From Maniola hyperantus (taxonomy: Eukaryota; Arthropoda; Insecta; Lepidoptera; Nymphalidae), in assembly GCF_902806685.2 (NCBI RefSeq), contig NC_048563.1, positions 4,369,098 through 4,433,097 on the forward strand: a DNA stretch of 64,000 nucleotides, in the 5' to 3' direction. The notes under the pieces were generated by a model. It saw nothing but the letters and a program-made list of their open reading frames with translations. It was not told where the DNA came from and did no database searches. This document shows positions 44,488-58,800 of the stretch, piece by piece (positions within the stretch are counted from its first letter, which is position 1; each line of letters opens with the position of its first letter). The translations under genes and the position numbers were made by a program.

Positions 44488-44621
44488 TTATGCAGCTGTT
44501 GATAATTAGGTATTAAAACACTCAAGTGATACTCGGCTTCGCCTCGTGTGATAGTTGTATCACTTGACCCACCCACCCTAATTCGTGTTTTAATACCCAT
44601 CTTTATACAACAGTTGCATAA
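44488..44621. mobile_element. 134-bp fold-back element
   Basis: 'TTATGCAGCTGTTG' pairs with 'CAACAGTTGCATAA', then 'GGTATTAAAACAC' and 'TCAAGTGATAC' with their complements. The centre contains 'TCGGCTTCGCCTCG'. Confidence 0.8.
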
Positions 44622-44722
44622 ATAACTATAATAAAATAGTCTCTATATAATATAATGGATGTTTAAATTTGCCCTCCTTTGTGCATCTTCCAGATCCTCC
44701 TAATTCCTAACCTTTCATCATC

Positions 44723-45110
44723 ATGATCAACCTTGGAAGAATTAAATTCATCCAAGTGATCAACCCATCGCCGAGTCACTACAGAGCATGGGTCTTCTCT
44801 CAGAGTGAGAAGGGTTTTGGCCATAGTCTACCACGCTGGCCAAGTGAGGATTGGTAGACTTCACACACCTTTGAGAACATTATGGAAAACTCTCAGGCAT
44901 GCAGGTTTCCTCACGATGTGATGAGTTTGTTGTGGGCTCTTCTCAGACCTGGGCGCGTTTGGAACCCTCGTAGCTTTCGTTTTTGCGTAATAATTATCAC
45001 CACCATATCTTACAAATCCAACATCTGACTTATCAAAAAGAGTAATTTATTACCTGTTTTGAATAAATCATTTGACTTTGACGTTTTCCTTCGCAAGTGA
45101 TATTTAATTA
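44723..45110 (-). mobile_element. SINE-1 interrupted by RepO
   Basis: SINE-1 body runs 44723-44930 and resumes at about 45079. The insert 44931-45078 is RepO ('GAGTTTGTTGTGGGCTCTTC ... AATAAATCATTTGACTTTGA'), also at 52363-52530 and 61905-62720. Confidence 0.75.
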
Positions 45111-45331
45111 CTTAGATATAAAATCTTTTTTTTTGCTCATCGAATGACGAACGAATTCAAAAGAAATTGCGTAGAACGTAACGTAACAGAATGCGAATGA
45201 CATCGGAAAGTTGTTCAATGTCAATGATACCAGACTACAAAACTTTCCCAGATTTGAAATTACATTTTTTTCCGTAAGAGTAATAATAATTAATAAATAC
45301 AATATTGACAATATTCATAGTAATTATATAT

Positions 45332-45445
45332 TGGAAAAGGTGACTGACTGATCTATTAACGCTCAGATCAAACTTAATGGGGGGGGGGGGGGGGGGGGGG
45401 TTTTAAAGTGAACACGCGGATGAAGTCCCGGACATAAGCTAGTTA
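45332..45445 (-). mobile_element. RepD with a 22-base G run
   Basis: RepD ends surround an uninterrupted G homopolymer (45379-45400) that replaces roughly 100 bases of the family sequence. Confidence 0.65.
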
Positions 45446-46030
45446 TGCCATTTGTGTTTTAATTTGGACGAGATTTTCTATAAAGAACTTTTAAACAAGG
45501 TCACTTAGGTAATACTTATATTCTTACTTTTATTCGTAAATCGTAATGGATGGTTGGCAAAGAAATTCTACACATCACATTATAGGCGATATATTAATAA
45601 TTAAACTCATAAAAGTAGTATTGATGTGATAAAAAGATCTATATTTATTTTATAACTTAATATACAAACAATTTTTTTGTACCAAGGGTGATTCTAACCT
45701 TTACCCCTGGTATCCCACAACTGTCAAAATTGGATAAAGAAATTAACTGTCAACAGGTTATAATAGCGTTTTTTTATTACAAATCCGATTTTTCTAATTT
45801 TAATTCGTTAAAAACGCGCGTGTATAGTTAGCAAAAGAGTAGTGATTAATCAATTTACTCATGGGACTCAAATAATGTGATATAATTAAACTTTAAAACA
45901 TCGATCTGCCACAACAGGTATGTTGTTGACACATCTATAAATAAATTGCGCCTGTGTCGTATCCGTGTAGCCTTGTGTGTGTAAACGTCAAAATTCTCGG
46001 AATCAGCCGCTGCCTGGAATGAATTTTGTT

Positions 46031-46691
46031 GAGCATCGCTCAATACATTTAAAACAGCTCTTTAAAATCTTTTGTCCTGGACACAACTCGATTTTCCCAG
46101 GCTGAGTGGCGTTGGACCTTCGCCTTCGTAGTTTAAAAAAAGTTTCACAGTAAGTTCTTTAACGTGTACACTTCTATTTAATAATACGTAGTTAGGTTTT
46201 TCATTCAGCATTTTATAATTCCGTGAGATTCTTAGTAAAAAGTTAGGCTATAATTTTTCTTAAGTTTCAATTCAATGGCTCCAAATTAGATATTGTCATA
46301 AGTTGAATGTTACATTTATAACAATGCAAAGTGCAAACTAAACATTTTAGAATTCATAAATAATTTATCATTTAATTATCACTTTATGTTGTAACTTATA
46401 AGATAACCATACCTATTGTAGAAGATAAATAAAATTATCGTTGATGATTTTGCAATGAAAAGGTGTACTGAAGTTGTAGTGTAAGTTGTAGGTATTGTGG
46501 TAGAACTTATCATTGTAGTCTTTTTTAACCTCATTGGTTCAACATTTTTGGGTTTTAGTCTTTCTGACGATGCACTATAGATGTAAGTATTATATTATAG
46601 TATGTACATATCTTATAGGGCCCATAGTAAAATAATTTTTTGTTTCAGATTAGAAACACTAAAGGAAATTCAATTATTGGTTAAGTAAATA
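46031..46691 (+). promoter_or_regulatory. Candidate STAT promoter and untranslated exons
   Basis: A donor CACA|GTAAGT at 46149/46150 could end a first untranslated exon, and 46649-46691 is bounded by TTTGTTTCAG and GTAAGT. Both are inferred only from splice-site quality. 45450-46030 shows no repeat or gene. Confidence 0.3.
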
Positions 46692-46973
46692 GTAAGTAAC
46701 TTCTTATAACTTATTTTAATGTTATAAACAATGACTTATATGTATATAAGTCATTGGTTATAAACTAGGTAACCAAAACCTTCTTTGAGAGATATTCTTT
46801 GTTTGTGAAAGATTGAATAGAATGCATTCTGCTTTTTCGGGCTATGTACCCAGAGGAGCCCTATTAATGCAGCTCAGCTGTCTTTCTGTCAGTCCATATC
46901 TTGTGCGATGTTATGGAACCCTTTATGTGTGAGTCCGACTCACACTTGACTAGTTTTGTTATAAAACTAGCTT

Positions 46974-47580
46974 ATTCCCACAACTTCGTCTACGTGAATC
47001 CGTCTGCTATTTTACCCCCTTAGGGATTGAATTTTCAAAAATCCTTTCTTAGCGGGTGTCTACTTCATATTAGCTATGTGCATGCCAAATTTCAGCATAA
47101 TCCGTCCAGTAGTTTGAGCTGTGCATTGATCATTCAGTCAGTCAGTCACCTTTTCCTTTTACATATTTAGAGATAAAATGCTCAAAAAAGTAGTCCAACC
47201 TGAACACAACTTGTTTGTACTGTTTAGGCGATTCACAGCCCAGATCTAAAATCACTAATATTTCACCATCTACCTCTATAAGATTTTTGAGAGAAATTGA
47301 AAGAATTCAGACATGAGGAGATCCGTAGGAGAACTAGACTAACCGACATAGCTCAACGGGTTGCGAAGCTGAAGTGGCAACGGGTAGGGCACATAGTTCG
47401 TACAACCGACAGACGTTGGGGTCTCAAGGTGTTGGAATAGCAACTTTGCACCGGAAGACGCATTGTTGGAAGACCCCCACTAGGTGAATGGATGACATCA
47501 GACGAGTCTGTGGGAGTCGCTGGAAATCCCTACAAGAGACCTCTGTCCAGCAGTGGACGTCTATTAGTTGATGATGATGA
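46974..47580 (+). mobile_element. RepD and RTE-type LINE tail
   Basis: 46974-47170 is RepD. 47300-47580 encodes broken RTE C-terminal sequence ('VAKLKWQRVGH', 'VGVAGNPYKRPLSSSGRL' in different frames) and ends in (ATG)n 30 bp before the first STAT coding exon. Confidence 0.65.
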
Positions 47581-47616
47581 TAAGATTTTTATTGTTTTTT
47601 TAATTCTAGTACCAAT

Positions 47617-50600
47617 ATGGCGCTCTGGGCTCGAGCACAGCAGTTACCGCCGGAGAGCTTACAAAAGGTAAGTCTTGAATAGTATAGTAGTATGTTATTT
47701 TTCTCATTCATGACGGTTTTTATTTTTCTCCCAGGATACTTATATTATACTAGCTAATGGCCGCCCGAGTTCGTCCGCGTGGATTTACATTTTTGAAAAC
47801 CCCGCGGGAACTCTTTGATTTTCCGGGATAAAAAGTAGCCTATGTGTTAATCCAGGGTATGATCTATCTCCATTCCAAATTTCATACAAATCCGTTCAGC
47901 CGTTTTTGGGTGATTGAGTAACAAACATGCAAACATCCACACTTTCACATTTATAATATTAGTAGAATTTACTTGAATAGTTTCTTTTTTAATAGAAAAT
48001 ATTATATAAATAGATAAGATTAATAATAATAGATGGTAGAAATCCAGTGAAAATTTCAGTACCTTACCATTTTTCTTTCTTTGAAAGTACATATAAAGAA
48101 TTTTAAATGTCATAACTAGCTTATGCTCGCGACTTTGTCCGCGTTGACTATACAAATTTCAAACGCCTATTTCACCCCCTTAGGGGTTGAATTTTCAAAA
48201 ATCCTTTCTTAGCAGATGCCTACGTCATAATAACTATCTGCATGCCAAATTTCAGCCCGATCTGTCCAGTAGTTTGAGTTGTACGTTGACAGATCAGTCA
48301 GTCAGTCACCTGTTCCTTTTATATATTTAGATATTTTGATTTTTTCTAGGTGCGTGCGATCTATGGGGAACATTTTCCCATAGAAGTACGCCATTGCCTT
48401 GCTACGTGGATTGAAAGTAGGATATGGTAAGAAATTGCATACATGCATTTGCCGTTGCATTTTACTATGGCTTATATGTTTTTTAGGCTTCCGTACCTCA
48501 AAAGGAAAAACGGAACCCTTATAAGATCACTTTGTTGTCTGTCTATCTGTCTGTGTGTCTGTCTGTCTGTCTGTCAGTCAGTCAAGAACACATTCTTCAG
48601 GATGTCACCACAAATTCACGGTTTTCGGATTTTTCCCCTAAAGTGTGCTATAAGACCTACCTACTAGAGGTGACCAATTTATTTATTAACCTGTTAATTT
48701 AACACATATTAAAGTTTGTTGATTAACTGCGATACTAAAACTTAACAATTTTAAATAAAAAAATATTATTAAATCAAAAAATACAAATTATTATAGTTAG
48801 GACCTATACCTACGTTCTAAGTAGCTGCAGTAGGTACTTAAGTAGGTAGCGCGAAGATTCCAGGAAATTAAATTTCGAAGGGGGCGCGCGGTGCAAAACG
48901 CGCGCGACGACATTATACCTACCGATTGCGACCGATTACGTCATGCGCTAAAAATACCGATGCATTGAATATGGTTAAAAATAGCAAGTCAACTAATGTT
49001 AAATAGGACCACATCGATATGATGATAAATTTAGCATATCAAATGATTTTGTTGTTCCCATCGAATACCTACGAAGTGTTAATAAATAAGTTAAATAATT
49101 TTGTTATTTTTGTTGATGCTTTGATTTGATACATAAATAATACAATAGTCGAAATTTTTGTTATTTCTGTTTATTACCGATACTGTTCGATTAACGATAG
49201 TGCGCGTTCATAGACTTTTTGCTAGTTTATTTTTTCGGGTAATTTGATGGTGTAGTTTATTTTGCTCACTTCGTTGTCTGTCCGTCCGTCTGTCTGTCTG
49301 TGCGTCCGTCCGTCCGTCTGTCTGTGCGTCCGTCCGTCCGTCTGTCTGTGCGTCCATCCGTCCGTCTGTCTGTGCGTCCGTCCGTCCGTCCGTCCGTCTG
49401 TCTGTCTGTCTGTCAAGAAACCTACAGGGTACTTCCCATGGACCTTGAATCATGAATTTATCAGGTAGGTAGGTACCTAGGTTTTATAGCACACGCAAGG
49501 GGGAAAATTTGAAAACCGTAATTTCTGGTCACGTCATCATCATCATCATCATCATCATCAACCGATAGACGTCCACTGCTGGACATAAGTCTCTTGGAGT
49601 GACTTCCACTCCACACGTCACGGTCTTGCGGCGCCTGAATCCAGCGGCTCCCTGCGACTCGTTTGGTTACATCACCAAAAATAAATTGAAATGTATTCAT
49701 GAAAGTAGTGTTTTCAATTTTCAAAGTAAGATGAAATCAAGTGGGGTAGGTATCGTGTTTTTTTTTTTTTAGTCAGTGTTATATTTTTAACGTGTTTATT
49801 TATCAATAAATTTTAATAACAATTATTGATATTATATTATGTAAGTTTAACAGTATTTGACACCACTACTACCTACCTGCCGAATTTCATGATTCTAGGT
49901 TAACGGGAAGTACCCTATAGGTTTCTTGACAGACAAGACGGGAAGTGATCCTATTAGGGGTTCTTTTAAGGTGCAGAACCCTAAAAACATAAGGGATTTA
50001 TTATCATCATCATCAGCCTGTGGACGTCCACTGTAGGACATAGGCCTTCCCTAAAGAGCGCCACCACACCCGCCTCAGCCTTCCTCATCCAGCCTCTTTA
50101 TATCGTCAGTCCATCGTGTTGGAGCCTGGAGGGCTTCCCACACTATGTGGTCTCCACTCAAGGACTTTCCGGCTCCAACGGCCATCGCCTCTACGACAGG
50201 CATGACCTGCCCACTGCCCCTTCAGCTTGCTAATAGTTTGGGCTATGTCAGTGACCTTGGTTCTCCTGCGGGTCTCCTCATTTCGGATCTTATCCCTCAG
50301 GGAAACCCCTAACATAGCCCTCTCCATAGCTCGCTGAGCGACTTTGAATTTGTGAACAAGGCTGTTCATCAGTGTCCACGTTTCAGAACCATAGGTGAGG
50401 ATTTATTATGGGATCCTAAAAACATGTCTTCCTCATCCCCAGGACCCAAGAACCGGAAGAGCAGCAGCGGTTCTTCGTGGAGGAGTTGGTCCAAGAGATC
50501 CAGACCCATGCGGAGCTGATGCTGTCTGCTGAGCTGTTCGTCACCAAGATGAAGCTAATCGAAGCTTCCAAGCTATTCCGCATGCAGTACAGGTGAGCAA

Positions 50601-52556
50601 AAATGGCCAAAAAGGGGGTTGAGCATTTTAGTGTGGAGTCTAGCCTACCAACAATATGATGACCATTTTCTTTTTTAGGGCTGATATAATAGTCAATATG
50701 CTTGAGGCTATAGACTGATACTGGTGACTACACCAGTACAACTTTAATCAGTACCTACCCTTATAATAAATGCGAAAGTGTGTTTGTATGTTGGTTTGTC
50801 CTTCAATCACGTCGCAACGGTGCAACGGATTGACGTGATTTTTTTGCATGGGTATAGATAATGAACTGGAGAGTGACATAGGCTACTTTTTATCCCGGAA
50901 AATCAAAGGGTTCCCACGGGATTTGTAAAAAACCTCATTCCACGCGGACGAAGTCGCGGGCATTAGCTAGTAGCTTATATCTCAGAAACGTTATGCTTTG
51001 GTAGATTTCGTCTCATACTATACTAGTTCGATTTGATGCCAGCTATTGATCAATACCTACAAGGTTAGGTATAGGTCCCTAACAAGAGACCTATGTCCAG
51101 CAGTGGACGTTTATTGGGTGACTAGCTTATGCTCGCGACTTCGTCCGCGTGGACTACACCAATTTCAAACCCCTATTTCACCCTCTTAGGGGTTGAATTT
51201 TCAAAAATCCTTTCTTAGCGGATGCCTACGTCATAATAGCTATCTGCATACCAAATTTCAGCCCGATCCGTCCAGTAGTTTAAGCTGTGCGTTGATAGAT
51301 CAGTCAGTCAGTCAGTCACCTTTTCCTTTTATATAATATTTAGATTTAGATGATGATGATTGATCAATACAGATTTTATGTGTGGCAACTATTTTGGGAA
51401 AAAAGTAAAATAGCGGACTACTAGGTGGCTAAAATCTTCAAAGCAATCACACACACACATACTCATACACACACACACACACAAACGCACACACAAACAC
51501 CCAATATCGAAATAAATATTTTTGAATTTGAATCTACTGAACCGATTGATTGTTCATTAGATTCGGAACAAATTGGCTTTGCAGATGGGTAGATATACCT
51601 GAGTGATACCTATAAGGGTTCCGTTTTTTCATTCGGACGTACGGAACCCTAAAAGTATAAAAACCGACCATTTGTCCGCAGCCACGCCCCGCACGAGCTA
51701 TACACTTACATGCGGCGTTGCCTGGCCTTAGAAATGGACGTCATACAGAACGCCATGGGTACGCCGTACATCGCACAGCCGCAAACTGAGAGGAAATATA
51801 GCGAGGTAAGCTCTGATTTATGCTCTCTCTTTCTCCTTCTCTCCTTCTCTCTCTCTTTTTCTCCTACTTTCTATTTCTGGCTTTCTTTTTCTCTCTAGTT
51901 CTCACTCCCACTCTCTACTCTTTCTCTCTCTGCGCATAGTATTTTTCGTTGCTGATGATCCTGACCCCTTTTGAAAATTTTCTTGGGTAAGCCTTGATTC
52001 CTTCCCTCTCTCTCATTCTATTTCTCTCTCACACTGTCTGCGTCATATTTTTCATTGCTGACGTACGCTCTAATTAATCTCTCTCTCTCTATTTCTCTCG
52101 CTAACTCTCCCTCTATTTTCTCTCATACTACTTCTCTTTTTCTGCATAGTATTCCTCGTTGTTGAAGGTCGTGGCCCCTTCCATTTGTCTCTGTATTTTG
52201 TCCATATTATGTTGTTGTTTAATAATTTCCGAAATGATCAATTATAATGTAATGTGTATTGTATGTATGTATGTGTAACAGCTTTGTGATAGTTCTAGTA
52301 AGTTTAATTTATGATTTTGTAAAGTGGTGATAATAAAAAGTATCTGAGGAATAATAAGGCTGAGTTTGTTGTGGGCTCTTCTCAGACCCGGGCGTGTTTG
52401 GAACCCTCGTAGCTTTAGTTTTAAGTTTGCGTAATAATTATCACCACTATATCTTAGAAATCCAACAACTGACAATCAAAAAGAGTAATTCATTACCTAT
52501 TTTGAATAAATCATTTGACTTTGACTTAGACTTTAATGTGTGTATGTGTATATGCT

Positions 52557-52587
<31 letters not shown>

Positions 52588-55500
52588 TGTGTGTTAAGTA
52601 TAAGTCCCTCCTGATCAACCCATCGCCGGCTCACTGCAGAGCACGGGTCTCCTCTCAGACTGAGAAGGGTTTGGCCATAGTCTACCACGCTGGCCATATT
52701 GTGCTGATTGGTAGACCTCACATACCTTTGAGAACATTATGGAGAACTCTCAGGCGTGCAGGTTTCCTCACGATGTTTTCCTTCACCGGTAAAGCAAGTG
52801 ATATTTAATTAATTAAAATGCACATAACTCCGAAAAGTTAGAGGTGCGTGCCCGGGATCGAACCCCCGACCTCCGATTAGAAGGCGGACGTCCTAACCAC
52901 TAGGCTATCACAGCTTTTTTGTAGCTTTTAAGTATAAGTATAATGTAATTATTATGTAAATTTTTCAGTTGATAACAGGCTTGCAAACGGTTCGTCAGAA
53001 GGTGAATATGGCGAGCGAAGAGATAAGGAGTCTCCAAGCCAACATCGAGTCATTCTCACTGCAGTACCATGAATGCTTGAAAAATAAAGGTAATTTAAAA
53101 AAAACCGGCCAAGTGCGAGTCAGACTCGCGCCTCGAGGGTTCCGTACTACAGTCGTATTTTTTCGACATTTTGCACTATAATTCAACAACTATGATGCAT
53201 AAAAATAAATAAATAATCTGTTTTAGAATGTACAGGTGAAGTCCTTTCATATGATACCTCACTTGATATACGAGTAGTTATCTTACTTTGAAAATTGAAA
53301 GTACTAATTATTAGTTCATGACCACAATTTAATTTTTTTTGTGTGATGCAACCACAAATTCACGGTTTTCAGATTTTCCCCTAATGTCTGCTATAGGACC
53401 TACCTACCTGCCAAATTTCATGATTCTAGGTCAAGGTAGGTTTCTTGACAGACCTACAGACAGACAAAGTGATCCTATGAGGGTTCCGTTTTTCCTTTTG
53501 AGGTACGGAACCCGTCCGCGGTTGAGACTGGCGATCTGGATTTGTTTATTTCTCGGGTCACGTGACGTCTAAGGGGGCATCCATAAATTACGTGAGATGT
53601 TTAAGGGGGGGGAGGGGGTCGAGTCTCTCATCTAATCTTACGTTGGAGAGAGGGGGGGTCTCGGCAAATATTACGCAATTTTTTTTCTGATTGAAACAAA
53701 AAAAATATACTATTTTGGTCCATTTAATCCCGATTCGTAATACGATTAAGATCATTCACTAATTCGTTCGAAAGAAAATATTTTTTTCTTTTTACAATAA
53801 AAATCGAACGCGTTTACGTAAGAAACCCACATTTTGAAAAATCTCACGTGAGATTGGGGGATGGGGGTGGGGTTTGAATAAAATATCTCACGACATCTCA
53901 CCAGGGGGGGAGGGGGGGGGGGGGGTCAGAAAATTCAAAAAAACACCTTACGTAACTTTTGGATGCCCCCTAACAAGTTTCTGGTTGCAGGCCACATCAA
54001 CTACTTGCAGCAGTCGGGGCCGATGACCAACGACCGTCGCGAGTTAGAGGCTTGCCTCCGAGTCCAGATTGAAGAGATGGAGAGGAAACTTAATGCTTTG
54101 GTGAGTTCTATATAAAGAACTAGATGATGCCCGCGACTTCGTCCGCGTGGATTTAGGTGTTTGAAAATACCGTGGAAACTCTTTAATTTTCCGGGATAAA
54201 AAGTAGCCTAAGTCCTTCCTCGGGATGCAAGCTATCCCTGTATCAAATTTCGTCAAATCGGTTGAACGGTTGAGCCGTGAAAAGCTAGCAGACAGACAGA
54301 CAGACAGACACACTTTCGCATTTATAATATTATGGATGGATATGGAAGTAGAATAGAATAGAATTAAATATTTTTATTCAAGTAAACTTTTACAGTACAG
54401 TATTTAGTTCCTTAAATATTTAATGCAATCGGTTGGGCTGGGGAGGATATCGATAGGCTCAGTGAGGGAGTCCTCAAGAAGAGGTTAAAGAAACACTTAC
54501 TTAGGGACTCTCTAACTGACTATCATGCTTCTTAATTATTTATTTGTGTTTTTGTGTTTTCTTTGGTTATTTATTAGTAAGTTGTTAGTATACTCAATTG
54601 TGTTAGTTTATCTTTTAGTGAAGTAGGTTTTTTTTTTTTTTTTTTTTTTATTCAGATACAAGTTAGCCCTTGACTGCAATCTCACCTGATGGTATGTGAT
54701 GATGCAGTCTAAGATGATAGCGGGCTAACCTGGAAGGGGTATGGCAGTTTTTATTAAACCCATACCCCTTTGGTTTCTACGCGGCATCATACCGGAACGC
54801 TAAATCGCTTGGCGGCACGGCTTTGTCGGTAGGGTGGTAACTAGCCACGGCCGAAGCCTCCCACCAGACAGAAAGGTAGGTTTAAATTAGTATGTAGTAC
54901 AGTTTTATTATAAGAATAGATATAGGTGTGTGAATAGCGTTAAGGAAATATAGTAGTAAGTTATGTACATAGTGTTAAGAGCGCCACCTCGCCAACAAAC
55001 TGGCCCACCAGTTTGGCGAGATAGATATGTAGGAAACTATGTAAAATTATTATGAATAAATAAATTAAAAAAAAAAAAAAAAACAAGTGCTTTTGAATCG
55101 TCAACTAGTTTAATTTACCCCTGGTTCAGAATGCCGTTCCTACCGAGAAGAACCAGCAAGAAACTCGGCGGTTGCTCTTTTCAAGTGATCAATTTATATA
55201 TTTCGTAACACGTAACGTATAACAATAGTTCGTAAAGCCGATAGGCGTTGGGGTCTCAAGGTGCTGGAATGGCGACCTCGCACCGGAAGACTCAGCGTTA
55301 CATTTTTTTTTTAAAGAATATTAGCCATGCTAATCATGAATAATATTCCCGTTTCCCCTCCAAGTAAGCGTAAAACCAGAAGTAACCTGAAGAAGGTGGT
55401 GGGAAGCGGTTGGATGAGGAAGGCGGAGGACCGTGTTTGGTGACGCGCTCTTGGAAAGGCCTATGTCCAGCAGTGGACGCAAACAGGCTGATGGATGGAT

Positions 55501-55764
55501 GGATAAGCGTAAAGCATGTGCTAGGAGTAGGTACGACAATAGTGCAACGGGTGGGGTTTGAACCGGCAACCTTTCGGTTTTCAATCCGCTCCTTAACCGT
55601 TGAACTATTGAGACTATGCGAGCTTTGTTGTAGGTGGCCCAGATCAACCAGTCGCAGATGGAGCTAGTGGACCACATGAAGGAGAACATCACCACTTTGC
55701 GCCAGCTGCAGAGCCAGGTGTTGGATGAAGAACTTATCAAGTGAGTATTCTCTCTCTAGCTTTA

Positions 55765-55801
<37 letters not shown>

Positions 55802-58800
55802 TATAATATTCAGAAAGTAAATTAATTAAGTCATACAGAAACAAGAGAAAAAAAAAAAAATAGAAATAATAACAGTCATTTAAATTTTTACATGTCATAC
55901 AGAGGGGATACCTAACTATTGCACTACAAAGACCATAATTTATTTCAGTCATCTAATCTAAGTCATCAGATTTACATTATTTAGATATTATTTTAGACAA
56001 ATTATTTGAGCTCATCAATCAAAAATTCCGAGATGTTGTAATAACATTTATTTATAAGCAGCTCATGAGTTTTCCTCTTGAAATTATTTATAGTAGTGTT
56101 TTTGTAGTTGTCAGGAAGTTTATTGTACATAGTTATTGCCATCTTACACACATCTTCTTCTTCTTTGGGGCTATGCAGGTCCTTGATATCCCTGTATCAC
56201 TGCGACCGTCTCCGATCTATTGTGTTTGTCTCCACTTCACACTTCCTTGTCAAATCCTGTGGCCGCCAAATACAGCACCTTCTTGACTGGAATTGAAGTA
56301 ATCAGGATAAATGATATGTCTCCCTACGTCTCACACACATACATATTCTATTTCTATTTCTTTCTTTTTGCCATCTACCCACCAAAATCTAAATACAAGG
56401 TGTAACCAGAACGCTAGCGAAAACTTAGCGTTATTGTTATACTAACTAAACACAATCCAATACCAATAACCATTTGCCTCGTTTTGTACTTTTAGTGATT
56501 TAGAATTTTTCAAACCCGCATTGTATAGCGTGCAAAACTCGGGTCAATGCCCCGCCTACGACGCGGCATTGACTCCGAGTGGCCAACTTTCCCAACGTTC
56601 GTTGACGTCTAGCGTCAGTCAGATGTTTTATTTGCAATTTATCGCAAACTTTTACAAAATCATAGGATTTTTAATAGTTTTTTTCGCGTTTTTTTTTTGT
56701 GGTAATCATATCAGTGATCATCAGTACTATCACCTGTCTTCGTTTTTGCCAGCGTTCTGATTACACCCTGTATATAATACCTATCTACCTACCTATACAC
56801 ATCACTAGCTTATGCTCGCGACTTCGTCCGCGTGGACTACATAAATTTCAAACCCCTATTTCACCCCCCCTTAAGGGTTGAATTTTCGAAAATCCCTACC
56901 TACTTACACTCTCTACTTAGGACTTAACTAGGTACATAACTACATAGTTATACCAAAAAAGCAACCGAGGAGCTGCTCGATAAACTAGATCACCTTCAGA
57001 ATTTGTGCATCCGTTTTATTTCGGACTAGCTTATGTCCGCGTGGACTACATAAATTTAAAACCCTATTTCACCCCAGTAGGGGTTGAATTTTCAAAAATC
57101 CTTTCTTAGCGGATGCCTACGTCATAATAGCTATCTGCATGCCAAATTTCAGCCCGATCTGTTCAGTAGTTTGAGCTGTGCGTTGATAGATCAGTCAGTC
57201 AGTCAGTCACCTTTTCCTTTTATATATTTGGACTAGCTCATGCTCGCGACTTCGTCCGCGTGGACTACACAAATTTCAAACCCCTATTTCACCCCAGTAG
57301 GGGATGAATTTTCAAAAATCCTTTCTTAGCGGATGCCTACGTCATGATAGCTATCTGCATGCCAAATTTCAGCCCGATCCGTCCAGTAGTTTAAGCTGTG
57401 CGTTGATAGATCAGTCAGTCACCTTTTATATATTTAGATTTAGATGTAATACAAAAATAAATTTTGTGTAGATGGAAGCGCGAGCAGCAGTTGTCAGGCA
57501 ACGGAGTCCCGATGCAGTCCAACCTGAACACGATCCAGGAGTGGTGTGAGCTGCTGGCCGACCTGATCTGGAGCACCCGCCAGCAGGTCAACAACGTGGC
57601 TCGGATCAACAGCAAGACCATCGTGGAGCTGCGGCAGCCTCATCTCGTCGAGATGCTGGATGACATGAGCAAGCAGGTAACACGCACATATGTGCAAATG
57701 AATACACACGCACCTACGTGAACCCACACGCACCCCTGTGTACACACACGCACGCACCCACGTGCATGCACACGCACCTACGTGTACCCACACGCACCCC
57801 TGTGAACACGTGCACACACTCGCACGCACCCACGTGCATGCACACGCACCTACGTGAACCCACACGCACCCCTGTGTATACACTCGCACGCACCCACGTG
57901 CATGCACACGCACCTACGTGAACCCACACGCACCCCTGTGTACACACGTGCACACACTCGCACGCACCCACGTGCATGCACACGCACCTACGTGAACCCA
58001 CACGCACCCCTGTGTACACACGTGCACACACTCGCACGCACCCACGTGCATGCACACGCACCTACGTGAACCCACACGCACCCCTGTGTATACACTCGCA
58101 CGCACCCACGTGCATGCACACGCACCTACGTGAACCCACACGCACCCCTGTGTACACACGTGCACACACTCGCACGCACCCACGTGCATGCACACGCACC
58201 TACGTGAACCCACACGCACCCCTGTGTATACACTCGCACGCACCCACGTGCATGCACACGCATATACGTGCACGCAATGATGTACCATTAATTACTATAA
58301 ATTGTGATTATTGTAAAATAAAGTCAGAAGAGCAGAAATCTTTTGTGTTAACACATTAACAGAATAACATCAACCGTTACTTTTTAGGTGACAAGTCTAC
58401 TGTCAACACTGGTGACGTCAACTTTCGTGATCGAAAAGCAACCGCCCCAAGTCATGAAGACCAACACACGGTAAGTGTTCATTAATAGACCAAAGTGTTC
58501 TTAAAGGCCTTTGAAGATTTTAGCCTGCCTAAAAACCAATCCAATAAACCAACAAACAAACACACTTTTGCATTTATAATAATGGGTAGCGATATGGGTA
58601 GTGATGATGACTAATTTTATTTTATTTTATTTTATTCAATTAAACTATAACCACTCTTTTAGCGTTTAAACTATCGTGAGTGATTTCCATTATACATATA
58701 TGTATAATATATTTTATACGGCTATACTCACGTAACAAGTCGACGTTAGCCCGACTAGTTTCGAGTTAATTTAGTGTACGTGAGTATAGCCGTAGTAATA

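Noticed and set aside
45855..46043. Minus-strand frame starting MSDAQQNSFQAAADSENFDV, divergent from STAT
   Set aside because: It is only 62 codons, resembles no family I know and has no convincing downstream exon. It could be a first exon of an unseen gene but cannot be supported.
49208..49468. Reading frames rich in TDGRTD or CVRPSV repeats
   Set aside because: They are translations of the (GTCC/GTCT)n tract within a RepB element.
57714..58359. Long overlapping cysteine-, histidine- and valine-rich reading frames on both strands
   Set aside because: They are by-products of the minisatellite at 57690-58275: the repeat unit has few stop codons in several frames. They begin inside an intron with no start context or neighbours.
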